A stretch of 64,000 bases of DNA, from assembly GCA_947176505.1 (NCBI GenBank), contig CAMWQW010000009.1, forward strand, positions 62,001-126,000. The letters run 5' to 3'. Below the pieces are notes generated by a model. That model was not told the DNA's origin, did no database searches, and saw nothing but the letters and a program-made list of their open reading frames with translations. Positions 1-12,009 of the stretch are shown here, one piece after another. The position numbers and the translations under genes are program-made. Position 1 is the first letter of the stretch. Each line of letters opens with the position of its first letter. This DNA is from an uncultured Lachnospiraceae bacterium. Its GTDB lineage: Bacteria; Bacillota; Clostridia; Lachnospirales; Lachnospiraceae.

Positions 1-2
1 CA

Positions 3-1259
3 GGGGCAGGCGGCGTACTTGCCGGAATTGCGGCGGGTGAGGCTGTCGGGATTGCTATGGATAAGCGTGATGTGAAAAATTCCACAAGGAACCGTATGAT
101 AAAGCTGTTTGTGGCAAAACTGCGGCAGGAAGAAAATCAGGACAATATCGGGAAAGCCTTAAAAGACATCGTGATGCTGCGTTTTTCCATGATGGCAAAG
201 TACATTGTGCGTTATGTCGGGCTGTTCCTGATCGGATTGTTTGCGCTGGTGGCTCTGGTTGCGCTCCCTATTATTGCTGTTATAGCAGTCATTTACAATT
301 CGCCGTTTGCAATCTTCTTCCCGTCCATATCATCGGGAGAAACGACACAGGAAGTCCTTTCAGCATATGTGGCAGAGTTTAATGAGGAAGTCAGGGAGCA
401 ACTGGAAAATCATGACGGTTATGATACCAGTGAGAAAATCTATGTCAATTTTGAGGGTTCCGGCACACCGGACAATTTCTGTGACATTCTCATGGTATAC
501 ATGATAAAGCACGGCGACGGCGATACGGCAACGGATATGACGGATAAGGCAAAGCAGAACCTGAAAGCCGTCTTTGATGATATGTGCAGCTATACCATTA
601 CCAGCAGGACGGATACGGACACTGATGATGAGGGCAACACGACAACCACGACGGTAAAAGAGGTCAACGTGGAACTGAAAACATGTTATGACATGATTTC
701 CGTCTATGGGTTCAATGCGGAAGAACAGGCGATGCTTGCCGAACTGATGAAGCCGGAATACCTTGCAATGATCGGTTATACTGGCGGCGGAGGGGGCGGC
801 GATCCGGGAGAAGCGATTTCGCCGGAACAATATCAGGCAATCGTGGATGCCATTTCAGATGAAAACGGAAAGAAGGTAGTGGCGTTTGCACTGTCAAAGG
901 TAGGCTATCCGTACAGTCAGGCATACCGTGACAGCGGGGATTATTATGATTGCAGCTCGCTTGCCTACTATGCATGGCGCAGTGCAGGGGTTAGCATCAT
1001 GTACGAGGGTTCCAATACGGCGGCAAGTGAGGGAAAACTCTGTTATGACAATAACCTGCTTGTGAATTATGACGAGATGCAGCCGGGGGACCTGATATTT
1101 TACAGTTATGAAAGGAACGGGCGCTTTATGAACATTTCGCATGTGGCGATCTATGCAGGCAACGGAAAGGTGGTGGAGGCAGCAAATACACGTCTTGGCG
1201 TTGTGTACAGACCAGTGCAGGGGCGTTCTTCCATTGTGTTCATAGGCAGACCGAGATAG
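3..1259 (+). CDS. NlpC/P60 cell-wall hydrolase of a conjugative element (5' end outside window)
   Basis: Putative peptidoglycan hydrolase that opens the wall for the conjugation channel. The reading frame is open from the window's first bases and an Ala/Gly-rich stretch precedes the first ATG at 57, so the true start probably lies to the left. Counting from that ATG, residues about 50-85 form a strong membrane segment. The C-terminal 120 residues are an NlpC/P60 domain with the Cys motif DCSSLAYYAW, the His motif ISHVAIYAG and a GDLIFY stretch. The middle, with a Gly-rich hinge, resembles the Orf14/CD1108-type hydrolases of Tn916-like and clostridial elements. It heads a closely spaced + strand run. 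Family assignment is firm; the conjugation role comes from context. Confidence 0.85.
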   Translation, partial: GAGGVLAGIAAGEAVGIAMDKRDVKNSTRNRMIKLFVAKLRQEENQDNIGKALKDIVMLRFSMMAKYIVRYVGLFLIGLFALVALVALPIIAVIAVIYNSPFAIFFPSISSGETTQEVLSAYVAEFNEEVREQLENHDGYDTSEKIYVNFEGSGTPDNFCDILMVYMIKHGDGDTATDMTDKAKQNLKAVFDDMCSYTITSRTDTDTDDEGNTTTTTVKEVNVELKTCYDMISVYGFNAEEQAMLAELMKPEYLAMIGYTGGGGGGDPGEAISPEQYQAIVDAISDENGKKVVAFALSKVGYPYSQAYRDSGDYYDCSSLAYYAWRSAGVSIMYEGSNTAASEGKLCYDNNLLVNYDEMQPGDLIFYSYERNGRFMNISHVAIYAGNGKVVEAANTRLGVVYRPVQGRSSIVFIGRPR

Positions 1260-1262
1260 GCG

Positions 1263-1874
1263 GTGCGTATGGGAAAAAAGAAAGAAAATGAAAACCTTGC
1301 GGGAGAACTTGCAAGTTCGTTTGCACAGTGGGAATACCTGAAAGAACATGGCGGCAGTGATCCGTTTTATGCGGACGGAACGAATATGAACCTTGTGAGG
1401 AACCACATCATGTATTATAAAAACAGGATGGTGGAGGAGTATGGTGCTGATTATGAAAAATACCCTGAAATTTTCTACCGTGAGCTGCCGCCGGAGGTAA
1501 AAAACAGCTATATGGCAAGGGCGGGGGAGATAAAGGACGGTGCGGCACAGGCATTGGAATATTATATTTCTGATCCCAACTTCCTGTATCTTCTTGCTAA
1601 CAAGGATATGCTGACAGAAAAAGAGGCAAAGCAGATAAGCCTTTATAACGTGCTTGGTTATGCTTCAGGACTTGCAAAAGCCATAAAGGACGGGGATCTG
1701 ATTTCAATGCGCCGACATGCGGGCAGACCGGAGGGGTATCTGGAGTCCTTTGCCCAGTGTGCCACACGGATGATGCAACTGATAGATGAAAAGAAAAAAG
1801 CTCCGGAACAGGTGCAGGGAAACGGGCAGCTTTCCCTGTTCCAGTTCGGCATGGAAGCAGGGCAGTGCCGATAG
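1263..1874 (+). CDS. Conserved hypothetical protein of conjugative element
   Basis: I do not recognise this family. GTG at 1263 or ATG at 1269 can start it, 3-9 bases after the hydrolase stop, so it is translationally linked to that gene. It encodes about 200 residues, soluble and charged, with no signal peptide or membrane segment. Aromatic-rich helices (residues 20-90) are followed by an acidic/hydrophobic helical part, and the end carries a QLSLFQFGME motif. Its place between a wall hydrolase and a methyltransferase suggests an accessory transfer or replication role, but nothing in the sequence proves one. Confidence 0.7.
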   Translation: MRMGKKKENENLAGELASSFAQWEYLKEHGGSDPFYADGTNMNLVRNHIMYYKNRMVEEYGADYEKYPEIFYRELPPEVKNSYMARAGEIKDGAAQALEYYISDPNFLYLLANKDMLTEKEAKQISLYNVLGYASGLAKAIKDGDLISMRRHAGRPEGYLESFAQCATRMMQLIDEKKKAPEQVQGNGQLSLFQFGMEAGQCR

Positions 1875-1886
1875 GCGCTGCCTTTT
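1861..1886 (+). terminator. GC-rich hairpin at the gene end
   Basis: GGCAGTGCC (1861-1869) can pair with GGCGCTGCC (1874-1882) across a GATA loop, and four T follow. The stem overlaps the stop codon of the preceding gene. It could be a weak terminator or mRNA-stabilising structure; the next gene's AAAAGGAGG lies just after it. Confidence 0.4.
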
Positions 1887-1908
1887 ATGCGGATAAAAGG
1901 AGGAAGGC

Positions 1909-2820
1909 ATGAAGTTAGAAGATATGATTATGGTGGTGGAAAACCGGAAAGGGACGGAAACAAACTATCTGCTGAATCTTACGGACTATATGGAAACAGC
2001 ATTGAAACTGTGGGGAGAATATGCAGAGGATATGGCAGGTGCGATAAGTAGTCTGTATGAAACAAAGGAAGATAAGAGGGAATGGAGCCAACTGTATTTA
2101 GCAGCAAACAAAAGCATTGAAGCGGCATTTTGCAGAGAGGAGTCACAATTAAGGGAATTTCTTTCGGGACATTTTAACGACGGCGAGTGGTCTTTTGATG
2201 CGGAACGCTGTTCTAAGGACTGTCTTGACGTACTGCGGATATACAACCTGAAAACAGACGGACATTCCCTGTTCCCTTACCTGCACTATGAACGTGTGGA
2301 ACGTACTTTCTATGCTGGCGAGACACTGCACAACCTGAACGGGAATGACTACCGTGTGCTTGCGCCGTTAAGTCCCAAAAACCTGCTTTTAGTGGGTTTA
2401 ACGGACAGACAGATTATAGTTGGGATGGGAGTACAGTTTTATGAGCGGTATCCTAAAGGGGAACGTCCTGATGAAGATAGCATGGTAAGAGGCATAGAAT
2501 GGGATCACGGTATTTATCTTGGTGACGACATTATAGGCATTGACTTTGACATTTTAAAACAGGAGTATGGTGAGCCGGATAAGGTGGAGAATATTTCAGA
2601 CCTGCGGGATAAGATACGGAGGAATTTCTGGATGCAGAAGAATGTGGAGCAGAAAGAGGGACTGCCTGACAGGGTAAGAAATGCTGCAAAAGACTGTCTG
2701 GAAAATACTTTTGGGACAAGTGAGCCGGACGTATTTGGTAAGATGCTTGACAAGGGTATGTATGACGGAATGTACGATCAAAGAGAAGAACAGAAAAAAA
2801 TATCAGGGCAGTCACGCTGA
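1909..2820 (+). CDS. Conserved hypothetical protein (DUF-type, conjugative element)
   Basis: A 303-residue soluble protein, started at an ATG preceded by AAAAGGAGG. Residues about 1-110 are helical with many charged residues. Residues about 140-235 form a compact alpha/beta part (NDYRVLAPLSPKNLLLVGL, then a DDIIGIDFDILKQEYG stretch) resembling domains seen in large clostridial mobile-element proteins. No catalytic motif was found. It sits in the same operon as the neighbours, with a 15-base gap to the next gene. Function unknown. Confidence 0.7.
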   Translation: MKLEDMIMVVENRKGTETNYLLNLTDYMETALKLWGEYAEDMAGAISSLYETKEDKREWSQLYLAANKSIEAAFCREESQLREFLSGHFNDGEWSFDAERCSKDCLDVLRIYNLKTDGHSLFPYLHYERVERTFYAGETLHNLNGNDYRVLAPLSPKNLLLVGLTDRQIIVGMGVQFYERYPKGERPDEDSMVRGIEWDHGIYLGDDIIGIDFDILKQEYGEPDKVENISDLRDKIRRNFWMQKNVEQKEGLPDRVRNAAKDCLENTFGTSEPDVFGKMLDKGMYDGMYDQREEQKKISGQSR

Positions 2821-2835
2821 CAAGGGGGAAATCAA

Positions 2836-3207
2836 ATGGAAAGAATGACAGGAAAAGAAACAGGTAAAAACATGGAGTATCTGTTAAAGCTGCTGCATAA
2901 GGAGTGGGAACGCTCCGGCAGGACAAAGGCGGAAGTCTCCATAGACATTGCGGACAAAAAAGCAGCCGAAGCAAGGCTTGTGGAGGAAATACAGGAAAGA
3001 CAGAAGCAGCTTGAAAATGAGAATACTGGCTTTAAGGAGTGCATGGAGCTTTCCAAAGATAATTTTGTACTCCTGCGCCTTGCAAAGAAGATAAAGAAAG
3101 CAGCAGACAGGGCAGTGCGGCGGGAAAATGCGGTTTCCTTTACCGTTGAGATGGATAAGGAAGAATATAAGCTGTTTTCTGCACTGATCAGGGTACAGGA
3201 GGCATAG
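2836..3207 (+). CDS. Small helical protein of conjugative element, unknown
   Basis: A 123-residue, highly charged protein with a likely central coiled coil (residues about 25-65, rich in Lys and Glu). The ATG at 2836 follows GGGGG in a 15-base gap after the previous gene. There is no signal peptide, metal motif or known domain. It precedes the MT-A70 methyltransferase by 5 bases, so the two are probably co-translated. Function cannot be named. Confidence 0.65.
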   Translation: MERMTGKETGKNMEYLLKLLHKEWERSGRTKAEVSIDIADKKAAEARLVEEIQERQKQLENENTGFKECMELSKDNFVLLRLAKKIKKAADRAVRRENAVSFTVEMDKEEYKLFSALIRVQEA

Positions 3208-3212
3208 GTTTA

Positions 3213-3776
3213 TTGGGAAAGAAATATAACATCATTTATGCCGATCCGCCGTGGCAGTACAAGGTATATTCCAAAAAGGGGGAAGGCAGGAGCGCAGAAA
3301 ACCATTATCATACAATGAACATTGAGGATATACGGTCATTGCCTGTTGAAAGAATAGCCGATGACGACTGTATCCTTTTTTTGTGGATCACGTTTCCCTG
3401 CCTGCTGGAAGGAATCTCTGTTATGGAGTCATGGGGATTTATTTATAAGACCTGCGGGTTCAACTGGGTAAAAAGGAATAAAAAGGCGGACACGTTCTTT
3501 ATGGGACTCGGTTTCTGGACCCGTTCCAATTCGGAAATCTGTATTATTGGAACGAAAGGCAGACCAAAGAGGGTATCGAAAGCTGTTCCGCAGGTGTGCG
3601 ATGCACGGATCATGGAACACAGCAAAAAGCCGGACGTGATACGGGAGCGGATTGTTGAACTGTGCGGGGACCTGCCACGGATAGAACTGTTCGCAAGGCA
3701 GACATACGAAGGATGGGACTGTCTTGGGGACGAGATAGACGGTAAGGACATCAGGGAGGCAATATTGGAGGTATAA
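3213..3776 (+). CDS. MT-A70 family adenine N6-methyltransferase
   Basis: Likely transfers a methyl group from SAM to N6 of adenine in DNA. The catalytic motif DPPW lies at residues 11-14 of the IIYADPPWQYKVY segment, as in the MT-A70 family. Further family blocks follow: WITFPCLLEGISVMESWGF, and SNSEICIIGTKGRP, which holds the late beta strands of the SAM fold. At 187 residues it matches the compact bacterial and phage members. The start is a TTG 5 bases after the preceding gene. Such enzymes are common on conjugative elements, where they may protect incoming DNA from restriction; that role is inferred. Confidence 0.88.
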   Translation: MGKKYNIIYADPPWQYKVYSKKGEGRSAENHYHTMNIEDIRSLPVERIADDDCILFLWITFPCLLEGISVMESWGFIYKTCGFNWVKRNKKADTFFMGLGFWTRSNSEICIIGTKGRPKRVSKAVPQVCDARIMEHSKKPDVIRERIVELCGDLPRIELFARQTYEGWDCLGDEIDGKDIREAILEV

Positions 3777-3779
3777 TCA

Positions 3780-6700
3780 ATGAGCGCAGATACGAAAACA
3801 TCAAAGCTGTATGATGCTGCCATAGATGAAGTGACTGGAAACGGGCGGGCATGGAAAAGCATATGCAGGCTTACAGGGCAGCTCTACCGCTATGAGTTTG
3901 ACAATATCCTTATGGTCTATATGCAAAGACCGGGGGCGAAGCTGGTTGCGGATTTCGACACATGGAAAAAAGTGGGGCGTTATGTAAGGCGTGGCAGCAA
4001 GGGGATCGCAATTTTTCCCTCAAGAGCCTTAAAACCGGATATGCGGTATGTTTTTGACATATCAGATACCGGAGGAAGGGAGGTTAAGCTGACATGGGAG
4101 CTTGATAAGAGTACCATGAAAGCCTATGCCGCATGGCTGCGGGAAAAAGAAGGCGCAGCCCGGACGGAAGAAAAAGAATCTGATAAAAATTTCATAAAAG
4201 ACTTTACAGAAAAGCGGATCGGAGTCATAATTGACTCAGAATTTGGTGAACGTATCACCGAGTTCGAGAATCTGGCTGGAAACAAACAGATTACGGAAAA
4301 TGGCAGAGTGCAAGAGATTACGGCAGTGGAAGCGTTAAAAAGAAGCGTCATGTATGCGGTATTTACACGGTGCGGCTTTGACCTTCCCACTGAAAAACAG
4401 GATTTCTCCTTTATTACCGCATTTACAAAGGAGGAGGAAGTCTACCGTTTAGGATCTCTGCTCAGCGATATATCCTGCGAAGTGCTGAGAGGCATCGCAA
4501 AAGATTTGACACAGATGGCAGAAAGGAGTATTGCAAATGGCAGAGATAACAATGACGTATCACGAGGGAGCGGACGGGATGCTGTACCCGGACCTCAAAA
4601 CACCGGAGGAAACGGTGAACATGACAAATCTGGGGAGGTTCGCAGTGAGGGCGATGGAGTACCTGAAAGAGAACCACAACGACAGATACCGGACACTGCA
4701 GCGGTTCGGGAAACTGGCGGAGAAGATGCAGGAAGTGGAGGACGAGGCGAACCGGATGATGGACGGGCTGGAGAGCAGCTATCTGAAAAACAACCCGCCG
4801 AAGGACAAAAACTCGACAATGGAGATGTGGCAGCTACGGCAGCAGGCGAGGATGCAGGCAGAGGAAATCGTGATGAAAGAAGTAGTGATGAAGTTCCATT
4901 AGAGGAAAGCGTACAGCAGACAGGGGACAGTGAACAGCAGAATACAAGGAAAGCAGAACTTGACCGGGAAATCGAGCAGGAATTAAATGAGATCAATTCT
5001 TTGGGGAGTTCTGACACGCAGAAAGGAAGCTATGAACAGGCTTCCTTTTTGATTGCAGCAAACGGGGATATGGATATTCCCAAAGAGTATTCCTACCAGA
5101 AACCGGAACAGGCGCTTACCGTGCCGCATGAGTATATAACACAGGTGCTTATGCAGGGCAGCGGCTATGAACATGGGAAAAGACGCATTTATGCAATGTT
5201 TCAGGATATTTCCGATCCAGGGGAGCGTGTGAAAGCAATCCGCAAGGAATACGGGCAGGGCGGTGCAGGCTGGCCCCTTGAGGGGGACGGGCTGCACGGA
5301 TATGATTCGTTTAGTGCAAAAGGACTCCGTTTCCAGTGGCGTGAGGGTGGGATTGAAAAAGAAGGCTATGTTAATTGGAAGGCTATAGAGCGTGAACTGG
5401 GTGCGCTGATCATGACAGGGGAATATTATACACCGCCAAAGCCATTTGATCCTGATAAAGTATCGGCGGCAGTATGGCAGGAGCCTATGGATAAGTTTTT
5501 TCAGAAAAGTTTCTGGAATCCGGTTCCGAACATTCTGCTTTATGAGGTATTCACAAAGGATCTGCCCATGAGTGACAAGGTGCAGTTTATTGAAAGAATA
5601 CTCTGTAAAAATCCTTATGCCTCCGGCGTGGATAACAATTTTGAAAACCGTTACGGCAGGTGCAACATCGAACAGACTGACGAGGGCATATTCATTGAAT
5701 ATTTTGACGGAGAGGGCACGAAATGGAAAACGGAACTTGACTGGTGGGACTGTGCCGCTTATGTGGAAAGCATGGTAGCAGACGGCACATACCAGACGAA
5801 TGTGCCTTATTCTGAAATTGACAGTGTAATAGAGGAACACCCTGTATCATGGATAAAGTTTTTAAAAGAAGATGCGGACAAATATCTTTCGGAGGATGCG
5901 GAACAGCGCCAGCAGAACCGCATAGACACCCTGCAGGCGGTTTTCGCACAGACGGGCATACAGGAACAGATGGAAGTGTCATGGGACGATGCCTATGATG
6001 AAATCATTGCAAGCGACGGGGAAACAATATGGCATGGCAGGCAGTTTTATGATTTTCTGTTTAAAGAAGTGCTTGTGTTTGACGGAACACGCAGGGACAA
6101 CAGGATTCCGTATGATGTGATGGGACAGCTTGAGCATGACAGGTTTTCAAGCCATAACCCGGACAAGGCAGAGTTTATCCAACGGAAAATTTTTGACACG
6201 GTGGAGCTTACCGCCGAAGAAGCAGAAAAGCAGGAAGAAAACCTGTGGCTGGAACCATTAAAGGGATATTTCAATGAAGAAATCCAGTATATCTCTGTAA
6301 AGACCTTAATCTATGACATTTTTACCACAAACTTAAACATGGAGAGCAAGGCAGGGTTTCTTGCAAGCGTGTATGGGGAGCAGCGGGAAGGCTTCTTCAT
6401 GTCGGAATACACAGACAATTCCTACGGCAAGTGCAAAATCAGCAGGGATAAAGAGGGGATTGATATTTCCTATCCACGGGCAGACGGCACAAAGGGGGAA
6501 AAGCGGGTGGATTACCGCTACTGTGCTGACCTGATCCTGCACATGATAGAGGAAAATGATTATCTGACAGAAGGGATATTTGAGCGTTTCAAAGAAGCGC
6601 CGGAAGCATTTGCAGCAATGCCGTGGTTCATGGAGATTTACCATGAGTATAAGGAACGTATGCGGCAGGAACTGGATTTTGAGGCAGTCAGTATTGACGG

Positions 6701-9700
6701 ACAGACAGAGGAAAGGCAGGAAGGACAGGAACAACAGGAATTTACAGAAGAAATAGCGGAAAACGCACAGGAAGAAATAGCGGAAACACAACAGGGGCAG
6801 GGAGCCAGATCAGAGACACCGGAAACGGCAGAACGTGTGGAAGGGGAGGTAATCAATTCTGACGGGAGTGCTGCAAAGCCCGCTTCGGGCAGTCTGTTCC
6901 CGGAGGCATTGCGGCAGGTGGAGGCAATGGACGAGGACCTGCGTGATGCGCTGGAAATTTATTTAAAGTCATGTTCCGCAGTTACGCCGTACCAGCCATT
7001 TCTACAGATGGTGTCGGAGAGCAGTCTTTCAAAAGAAGATAAACTCTATTTCCTGAAATCCACTGTCAGTTTTTGGGACGGGGAGAAGCCGAAAAAAGGT
7101 TTTCATAACAATGCCTACAGTCTGGTAGAATATGTTGCCGAAAACGATAATTTTATTGTTGATTACAAGAACCGGAACGGGGAACGCAGGAAAGACACTG
7201 TAGCCTATGAACAGCTTTATGCAGTCATGGAATACCTGATAAAAGCGAAGATGTTCACAGGGGAGATAAGAATGTCGGCATACCTGCGGGATTATGCAAA
7301 ACTGCCATATGAAAAAATGTCCGGCTTGGAGAAGCAGTTTGACGATAAACTGACCAGCTTACGGAACAGGCAGCGCAATGGGAATTTTCATTTTGAGGGC
7401 GCAGAATTGCCAAAAGGCGGGCAGAAAACAAGATACCAGTGGAACGTGGCGGCAATCCGGCTGTTAAAACAGATCGAGCATGAGGGCAGGACTGCGACAC
7501 TGGAAGAACAGAAAGTGCTTGCACGGTATGTAGGGTGGGGCGGCATAGCGCAGGCTTTTGATGAAAAAAACGAAAGCTGGCAGAAAGAGTATGCAGAGCT
7601 GAAAGACCTCCTTTCCACGTCAGAATATGAGGACGCAAGGGAAACCGTCAACACGGCATTTTACACTTCCCCTGTCATTACACAGGCAGTTTATGATGCA
7701 CTGGATAAATTTGGGTTCCAGAAAGGCAGTATTTTAGAGCCGGCGCTTGGCGTCGGTCATTTTTTTGGGACGCTGCCGGAAAATATGCAGGAGAGCAGAC
7801 TGTATGGCGTGGAGAAAGACGACATCAGCGGGCGGATCGCAAAGCTGCTGTACCCCAAAGCACAGATAAAAATAAAGGGATTTGAGGAAACACAATATCC
7901 TGATAATTTTTTTGATGTTGCAGTGGGCAACGTGCCATTCGGGGACTACAAGCTCTATGACGCAAAATACGCAAAGAATAATTTCCGCATTCATGACTAT
8001 TTTTTTGCAAAGACACTGGATAAGGTAAGACCGGGCGGCATTATAGCGTTTATCACAAGCAAGGGGACACTCGATAAAGCCAGTTCTTCCGTAAGAAAAT
8101 ACCTTGCAGAGCGGGCGGAACTTCTTGGAGCGATCCGTCTGCCCAACACTGCTTTTAAGGACAGCGCAGGAACCGATGTCACAAGCGACATTATCTTTCT
8201 GCAGAAAAGGGAGCGCAAGATCGTGTCGGAGCCGGACTGGGTGCATCTTGGAAGGACGGAGGACGGCATAGCGGTCAATTCCTATTTTGTAACACACCCG
8301 GAAATGATGCTCGGCACAATGGAATATGACACCCGTATGTTTGGGAATGACAGCAATTATACAAGCTGCATTAACCATGATGAAAATTTTGACTTAAAAT
8401 CTGCACTGGCGGCGGCAGTGGGGCAGCTTTCCGGCAGGATCACCGATGTCGTGGAGCTTGCAGATGAAGAAGAAAAAACACAGGACATCATTGAGGCAGA
8501 TCCCGACGTAAAGAATTACACCTATACCTTTGTGGACGGCAAACTTTATTACCGTGAAAATTCCGTCATGTACCGCAAGGAAGTGTCGGCAATGGCAGAG
8601 GAACGCATACGGCATATGGATGAAATCCGCACTATTACAAGACAGCTTATCTTTATCCAGACAGAAGGGTGCAGCAGGGAGGAACTGGTCGCACAGCAGA
8701 AGCTGCTGAATGACAAATATGATGCCTGTGTAAAAAAATATGGACCGCTGACCGGGCGGGGCAACGGGCAGGCGTTCCGTGACGATGCGGACTATCCGCT
8801 TTTATGCTCCCTTGAGGTCGTGGACGAGGACGGGAAGGTGGAAAAAGCGGATATGTTTTATAAGCAGACGATCCGTGCGAAAAATCAGGTGGAGCGTGTG
8901 GAAACGGCGGTGGAGGCGCTGAATGTGTCCGTCAATGAGTTCGGAACCGTCAATATCCCGTTCATGCTGAGTATCTATGAGCCGGATATCAGTAAAGTGA
9001 TGCAAAACCCGCTGGAAGGCGGTACATTCCCATCAGAAGCGGAGGGCGGCACTGCGCCGGAGAGCATGGAGGAATTAAAAAGAGCGGTGCTTTTAAAGGA
9101 TTTGGAGGGGCTGGTATATCTGGAACCTACAGAATACAACCCTGACAATCTGAACATGGGATGGAAAACAGCGGATGAATACCTGTCCGGCAACGTGCGT
9201 GACAAGTTAAGGATTGCGGAGGCTTACCGGAGGGAGAAACCGGAACTGTTTAGTGTAAATGTGGAAGCACTGAAAACCGTGCAGCCGGAACGTCTTGATG
9301 CGTCAGAAATCGACGTGCGTATCGGAACCACATGGATTGAAGCACAGGACTATGAGCAGTTCATTTATGAGCTGCTGAAAACACCGCTCCGTGCAAGAGC
9401 AGTCCGTACACAGTACACAAATTCAGGAATACAGATAAAACTCAACACCTATAATATGAACTGGTTTGTGGAAAGGAAAAATATGGACAACAGATCGATT
9501 GCGGCAACGGAAACTTACGGCACAAAGCGGATCGACGCTTATTCCATTTTAGAGGAGACGCTGAACCTGCGCACAGTGACAGTCCGTGACAGGATAGACG
9601 ACGGGGACGGAAAATACCATTATGAAGTAAATAAAAAGGAAACCATGCTTGCAAGGGAAAAACAGAACCAGATGAAGGAGGCTTTCAAGAACTGGATATT

Positions 9701-11393
9701 TACGGATCAGGAGAGGCGGCAGAAATATGTGGATTATTACAATGAGACATTCAACAATATCCGCCTGCGGGAATATGACGGCTCCCATCTGACATTCCCC
9801 GGAATGAACCCGGAAATCAAGCTGCGTGACCACCAGAAAAACGCCATCGCAAGAGTCCTTCTCGGCGGGAATACCCTGCTGGCACATTGTGTAGGGGCTG
9901 GAAAAACTTTTACCATGATGGCGGCATGTATGGAGCAGCGGCGGCTCGGTCTTGCAAGCAAAAACGTCATTGTGGTGCCGAAGTCCATTGTAGGGCAGAC
10001 GGCAGGGGAGTTCATGCGCCTGTACCCGTCTGCAAATATCCTTGTGGCAACAGAGCGTGACTTTGAGAAAAGCCGCAGGAAACAGTTTGTGTCACGCATT
10101 GCAACCGGGGACTATGACTGTATCATCATGTCACATTCGCAGTTTGAGAAGATACCGATCTCAAAGGAGCGTAAAGAGCGAATGCTGCGGGAGCAGATAC
10201 AGGAGATAACCTTTGCGATTGAAGAAATCAGGTCGGAAAACGGGGAACAGTGGACCGTCAAGCAAATGGAGGCACAGAAGAAAAAGCTGAAAGAACAGTT
10301 AAGTGCGCTGACAGATGAAAGCAGCAAGGATGACCTGATTACCTTTGAGGAACTGGGTATTGATTCTGTCATGGTAGACGAGGCGCATCATTTTAAAAAT
10401 TTGTCGATCTTCTCAAAAATCAACAATGTTTCAGGCATATCCAGCACGGGTTCTAAAAAGGCAATGGACATGTACCTGAAATGCCAGTATCTTGATGAGA
10501 TTAATGATGGCAGGGGTATTGTGTTCGCAACCGGAACCCCCGTAAGCAATACCATGTGCGAAATGTATGTGATGCAGCTTTATTTACAGAAAAAGACACT
10601 GGAACGGATGGGCATTTACCATTTTGATTCATGGGCGGCGAATTTCGGGGAAGTGACAACTGCACTGGAACTGACCGTGGAAGGCAGCGGTTTCCGCTTT
10701 AAAAGCCGTTTTAATAAATTCACAAACGTACCGGAGCTTATGACCTCCTTCCGTGAGGTGGCGGACGTGCAGACTCCCGATATGCTCAACCTTCCCGTAC
10801 CTGCATTAAGGACGGGAAAACCAATCATCGTGCAGAGCGAACCGGACTGGTATGTAAAGCAGGTCATGGAAGAATTTGCAAAACGTGCGGAAAGGATTCA
10901 TGCAGGCGGCGTCGATCCGAAAGAGGATAATTTCTTAAAGATTACAGGAGAAGCAAGGCTTTTGGGAACTGACGCAAGACTGCTGGAACGTGATGCGCCC
11001 AATAACCCGGACGGGAAACTGAATAAGGTAGCAGCGAATGTGGCAGCCGAGTATTTTGCCGGAAACAAGGATGGTAAGATCGGCTGCCAGCTTATTTTCT
11101 CGGACATCGGGACACCCAAAACCACATGGACACCGGACTGGGAAGAACGCATAAAGAACGGAGGGCAGTTTGACATTTACAATTTCCTGAAAACAGAACT
11201 GGTAAAACAGGGAATCCCGGCAGGGGAAATCGCCTTTATTCATGACGCAAAGACCGATGCACAGCGTGAGGCGCTTTTCAGGGATATGAGAAGCGGCAAA
11301 AAAAAGATACTGATCGGTTCAACAGACCAGTGCGGGACGGGCGTAAACGTACAGGCACACATCACGGCAATGCACCATGTAGACTGCCCGTGG
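3780..11393 (+). CDS. Giant ArdC/LPD/DNA methylase/SNF2-type helicase protein, 5' exon
   Basis: First 2538 codons of an element-encoded DNA-processing protein. Residues 1-110 resemble the ArdC-type ssDNA-binding domain ([14 protein letters not shown]). A hydrophilic linker covers residues about 240-400. Three diverged copies of a roughly 110-residue module follow (near 545-660, 830-950 and 1060-1165), and then a methylase core ([10 protein letters not shown] near 1320, NVPFGD near 1382). The helicase has GAGKT near 2040, DEAH near 2200 and ATGTP near 2250. A group II intron interrupts the gene after codon TGG (11391-11393); unspliced translation stops at 11414. Splicing joins it to 13766. Anti-restriction or transfer-DNA processing is the usual inference for such proteins. 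Confidence 0.88.
4537..4902 (+). CDS. tnpV: TnpV-family transposon protein embedded in another frame
   Basis: A 121-residue gene lies wholly inside the giant helicase gene in a different frame, over its low-complexity linker (host residues about 253-374). It has its own AAAGGAG at 4522-4528, 8 bases before the ATG. The protein starts [20 protein letters not shown] and ends in a helical [10 protein letters not shown] segment, which matches TnpV small proteins of clostridial transposons as I remember them. An alternative TTG start lies at 4531. Its function is unknown even in the family. Overlap with a coding linker suggests an insertion that kept the host frame open. Confidence 0.72.
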   Translation: MAEITMTYHEGADGMLYPDLKTPEETVNMTNLGRFAVRAMEYLKENHNDRYRTLQRFGKLAEKMQEVEDEANRMMDGLESSYLKNNPPKDKNSTMEMWQLRQQARMQAEEIVMKEVVMKFH

Positions 11394-12009
11394 GTGCGAC
11401 TTGAAGTCGCATAGATAATTGTTTAACAACGAAATATTGATTAAACCCGCTATTCCGTTAGCGGTAGCCTAGTGCCACCTGCATCAGAAGTAATGACGGT
11501 GTTGGGAAGCTGGCATGACAAAGTAGCCCTCCACGTAAGTGGTAAAGCCGAAGCCGTGAGGCAGAAGCGAATCTGCGAGCATCAATGCGGTTAGGGAGCA
11601 AGGCTTGGGTAGTATGGCTAACATATGTGAACTGTCATTTAAACATCGTAACGTCCAAAGAGCCAAAGATGCTGACAGGCTCCAGCCCAAAATGGGAAGC
11701 GGTCAGATAATCCTCTCCATGGTAGGATTACACGGATAAAAGCACCGCCGGTGGATGAGACAGAGCCTAACCTACCTGTTGTTATCTATGTGGAACAAGG
11801 TAAGCCTGTATCTCTCCTGTTTATACAGGAAAGTTTTTCGTAAGGAAAACCGATAGGGGTGCAGGTATGGGATTGTAGAAAAAGCGAATGCCATTCCGTA
11901 ATGGAGTGGATAGGGGTTCAAGATTTGCCCTAACCCGAAAGGGCGCAGACTTCTACGTTAGGTAATTCTTTACAAGAAACTTATAGAACTTTTGAAAGGA
12001 GCAAAGCAA

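Noticed and set aside
4595..5017. 140-codon - strand Ser/Pro-rich frame
   Set aside because: Antisense shadow of the helicase linker and TnpV gene; low complexity and no ribosome site.
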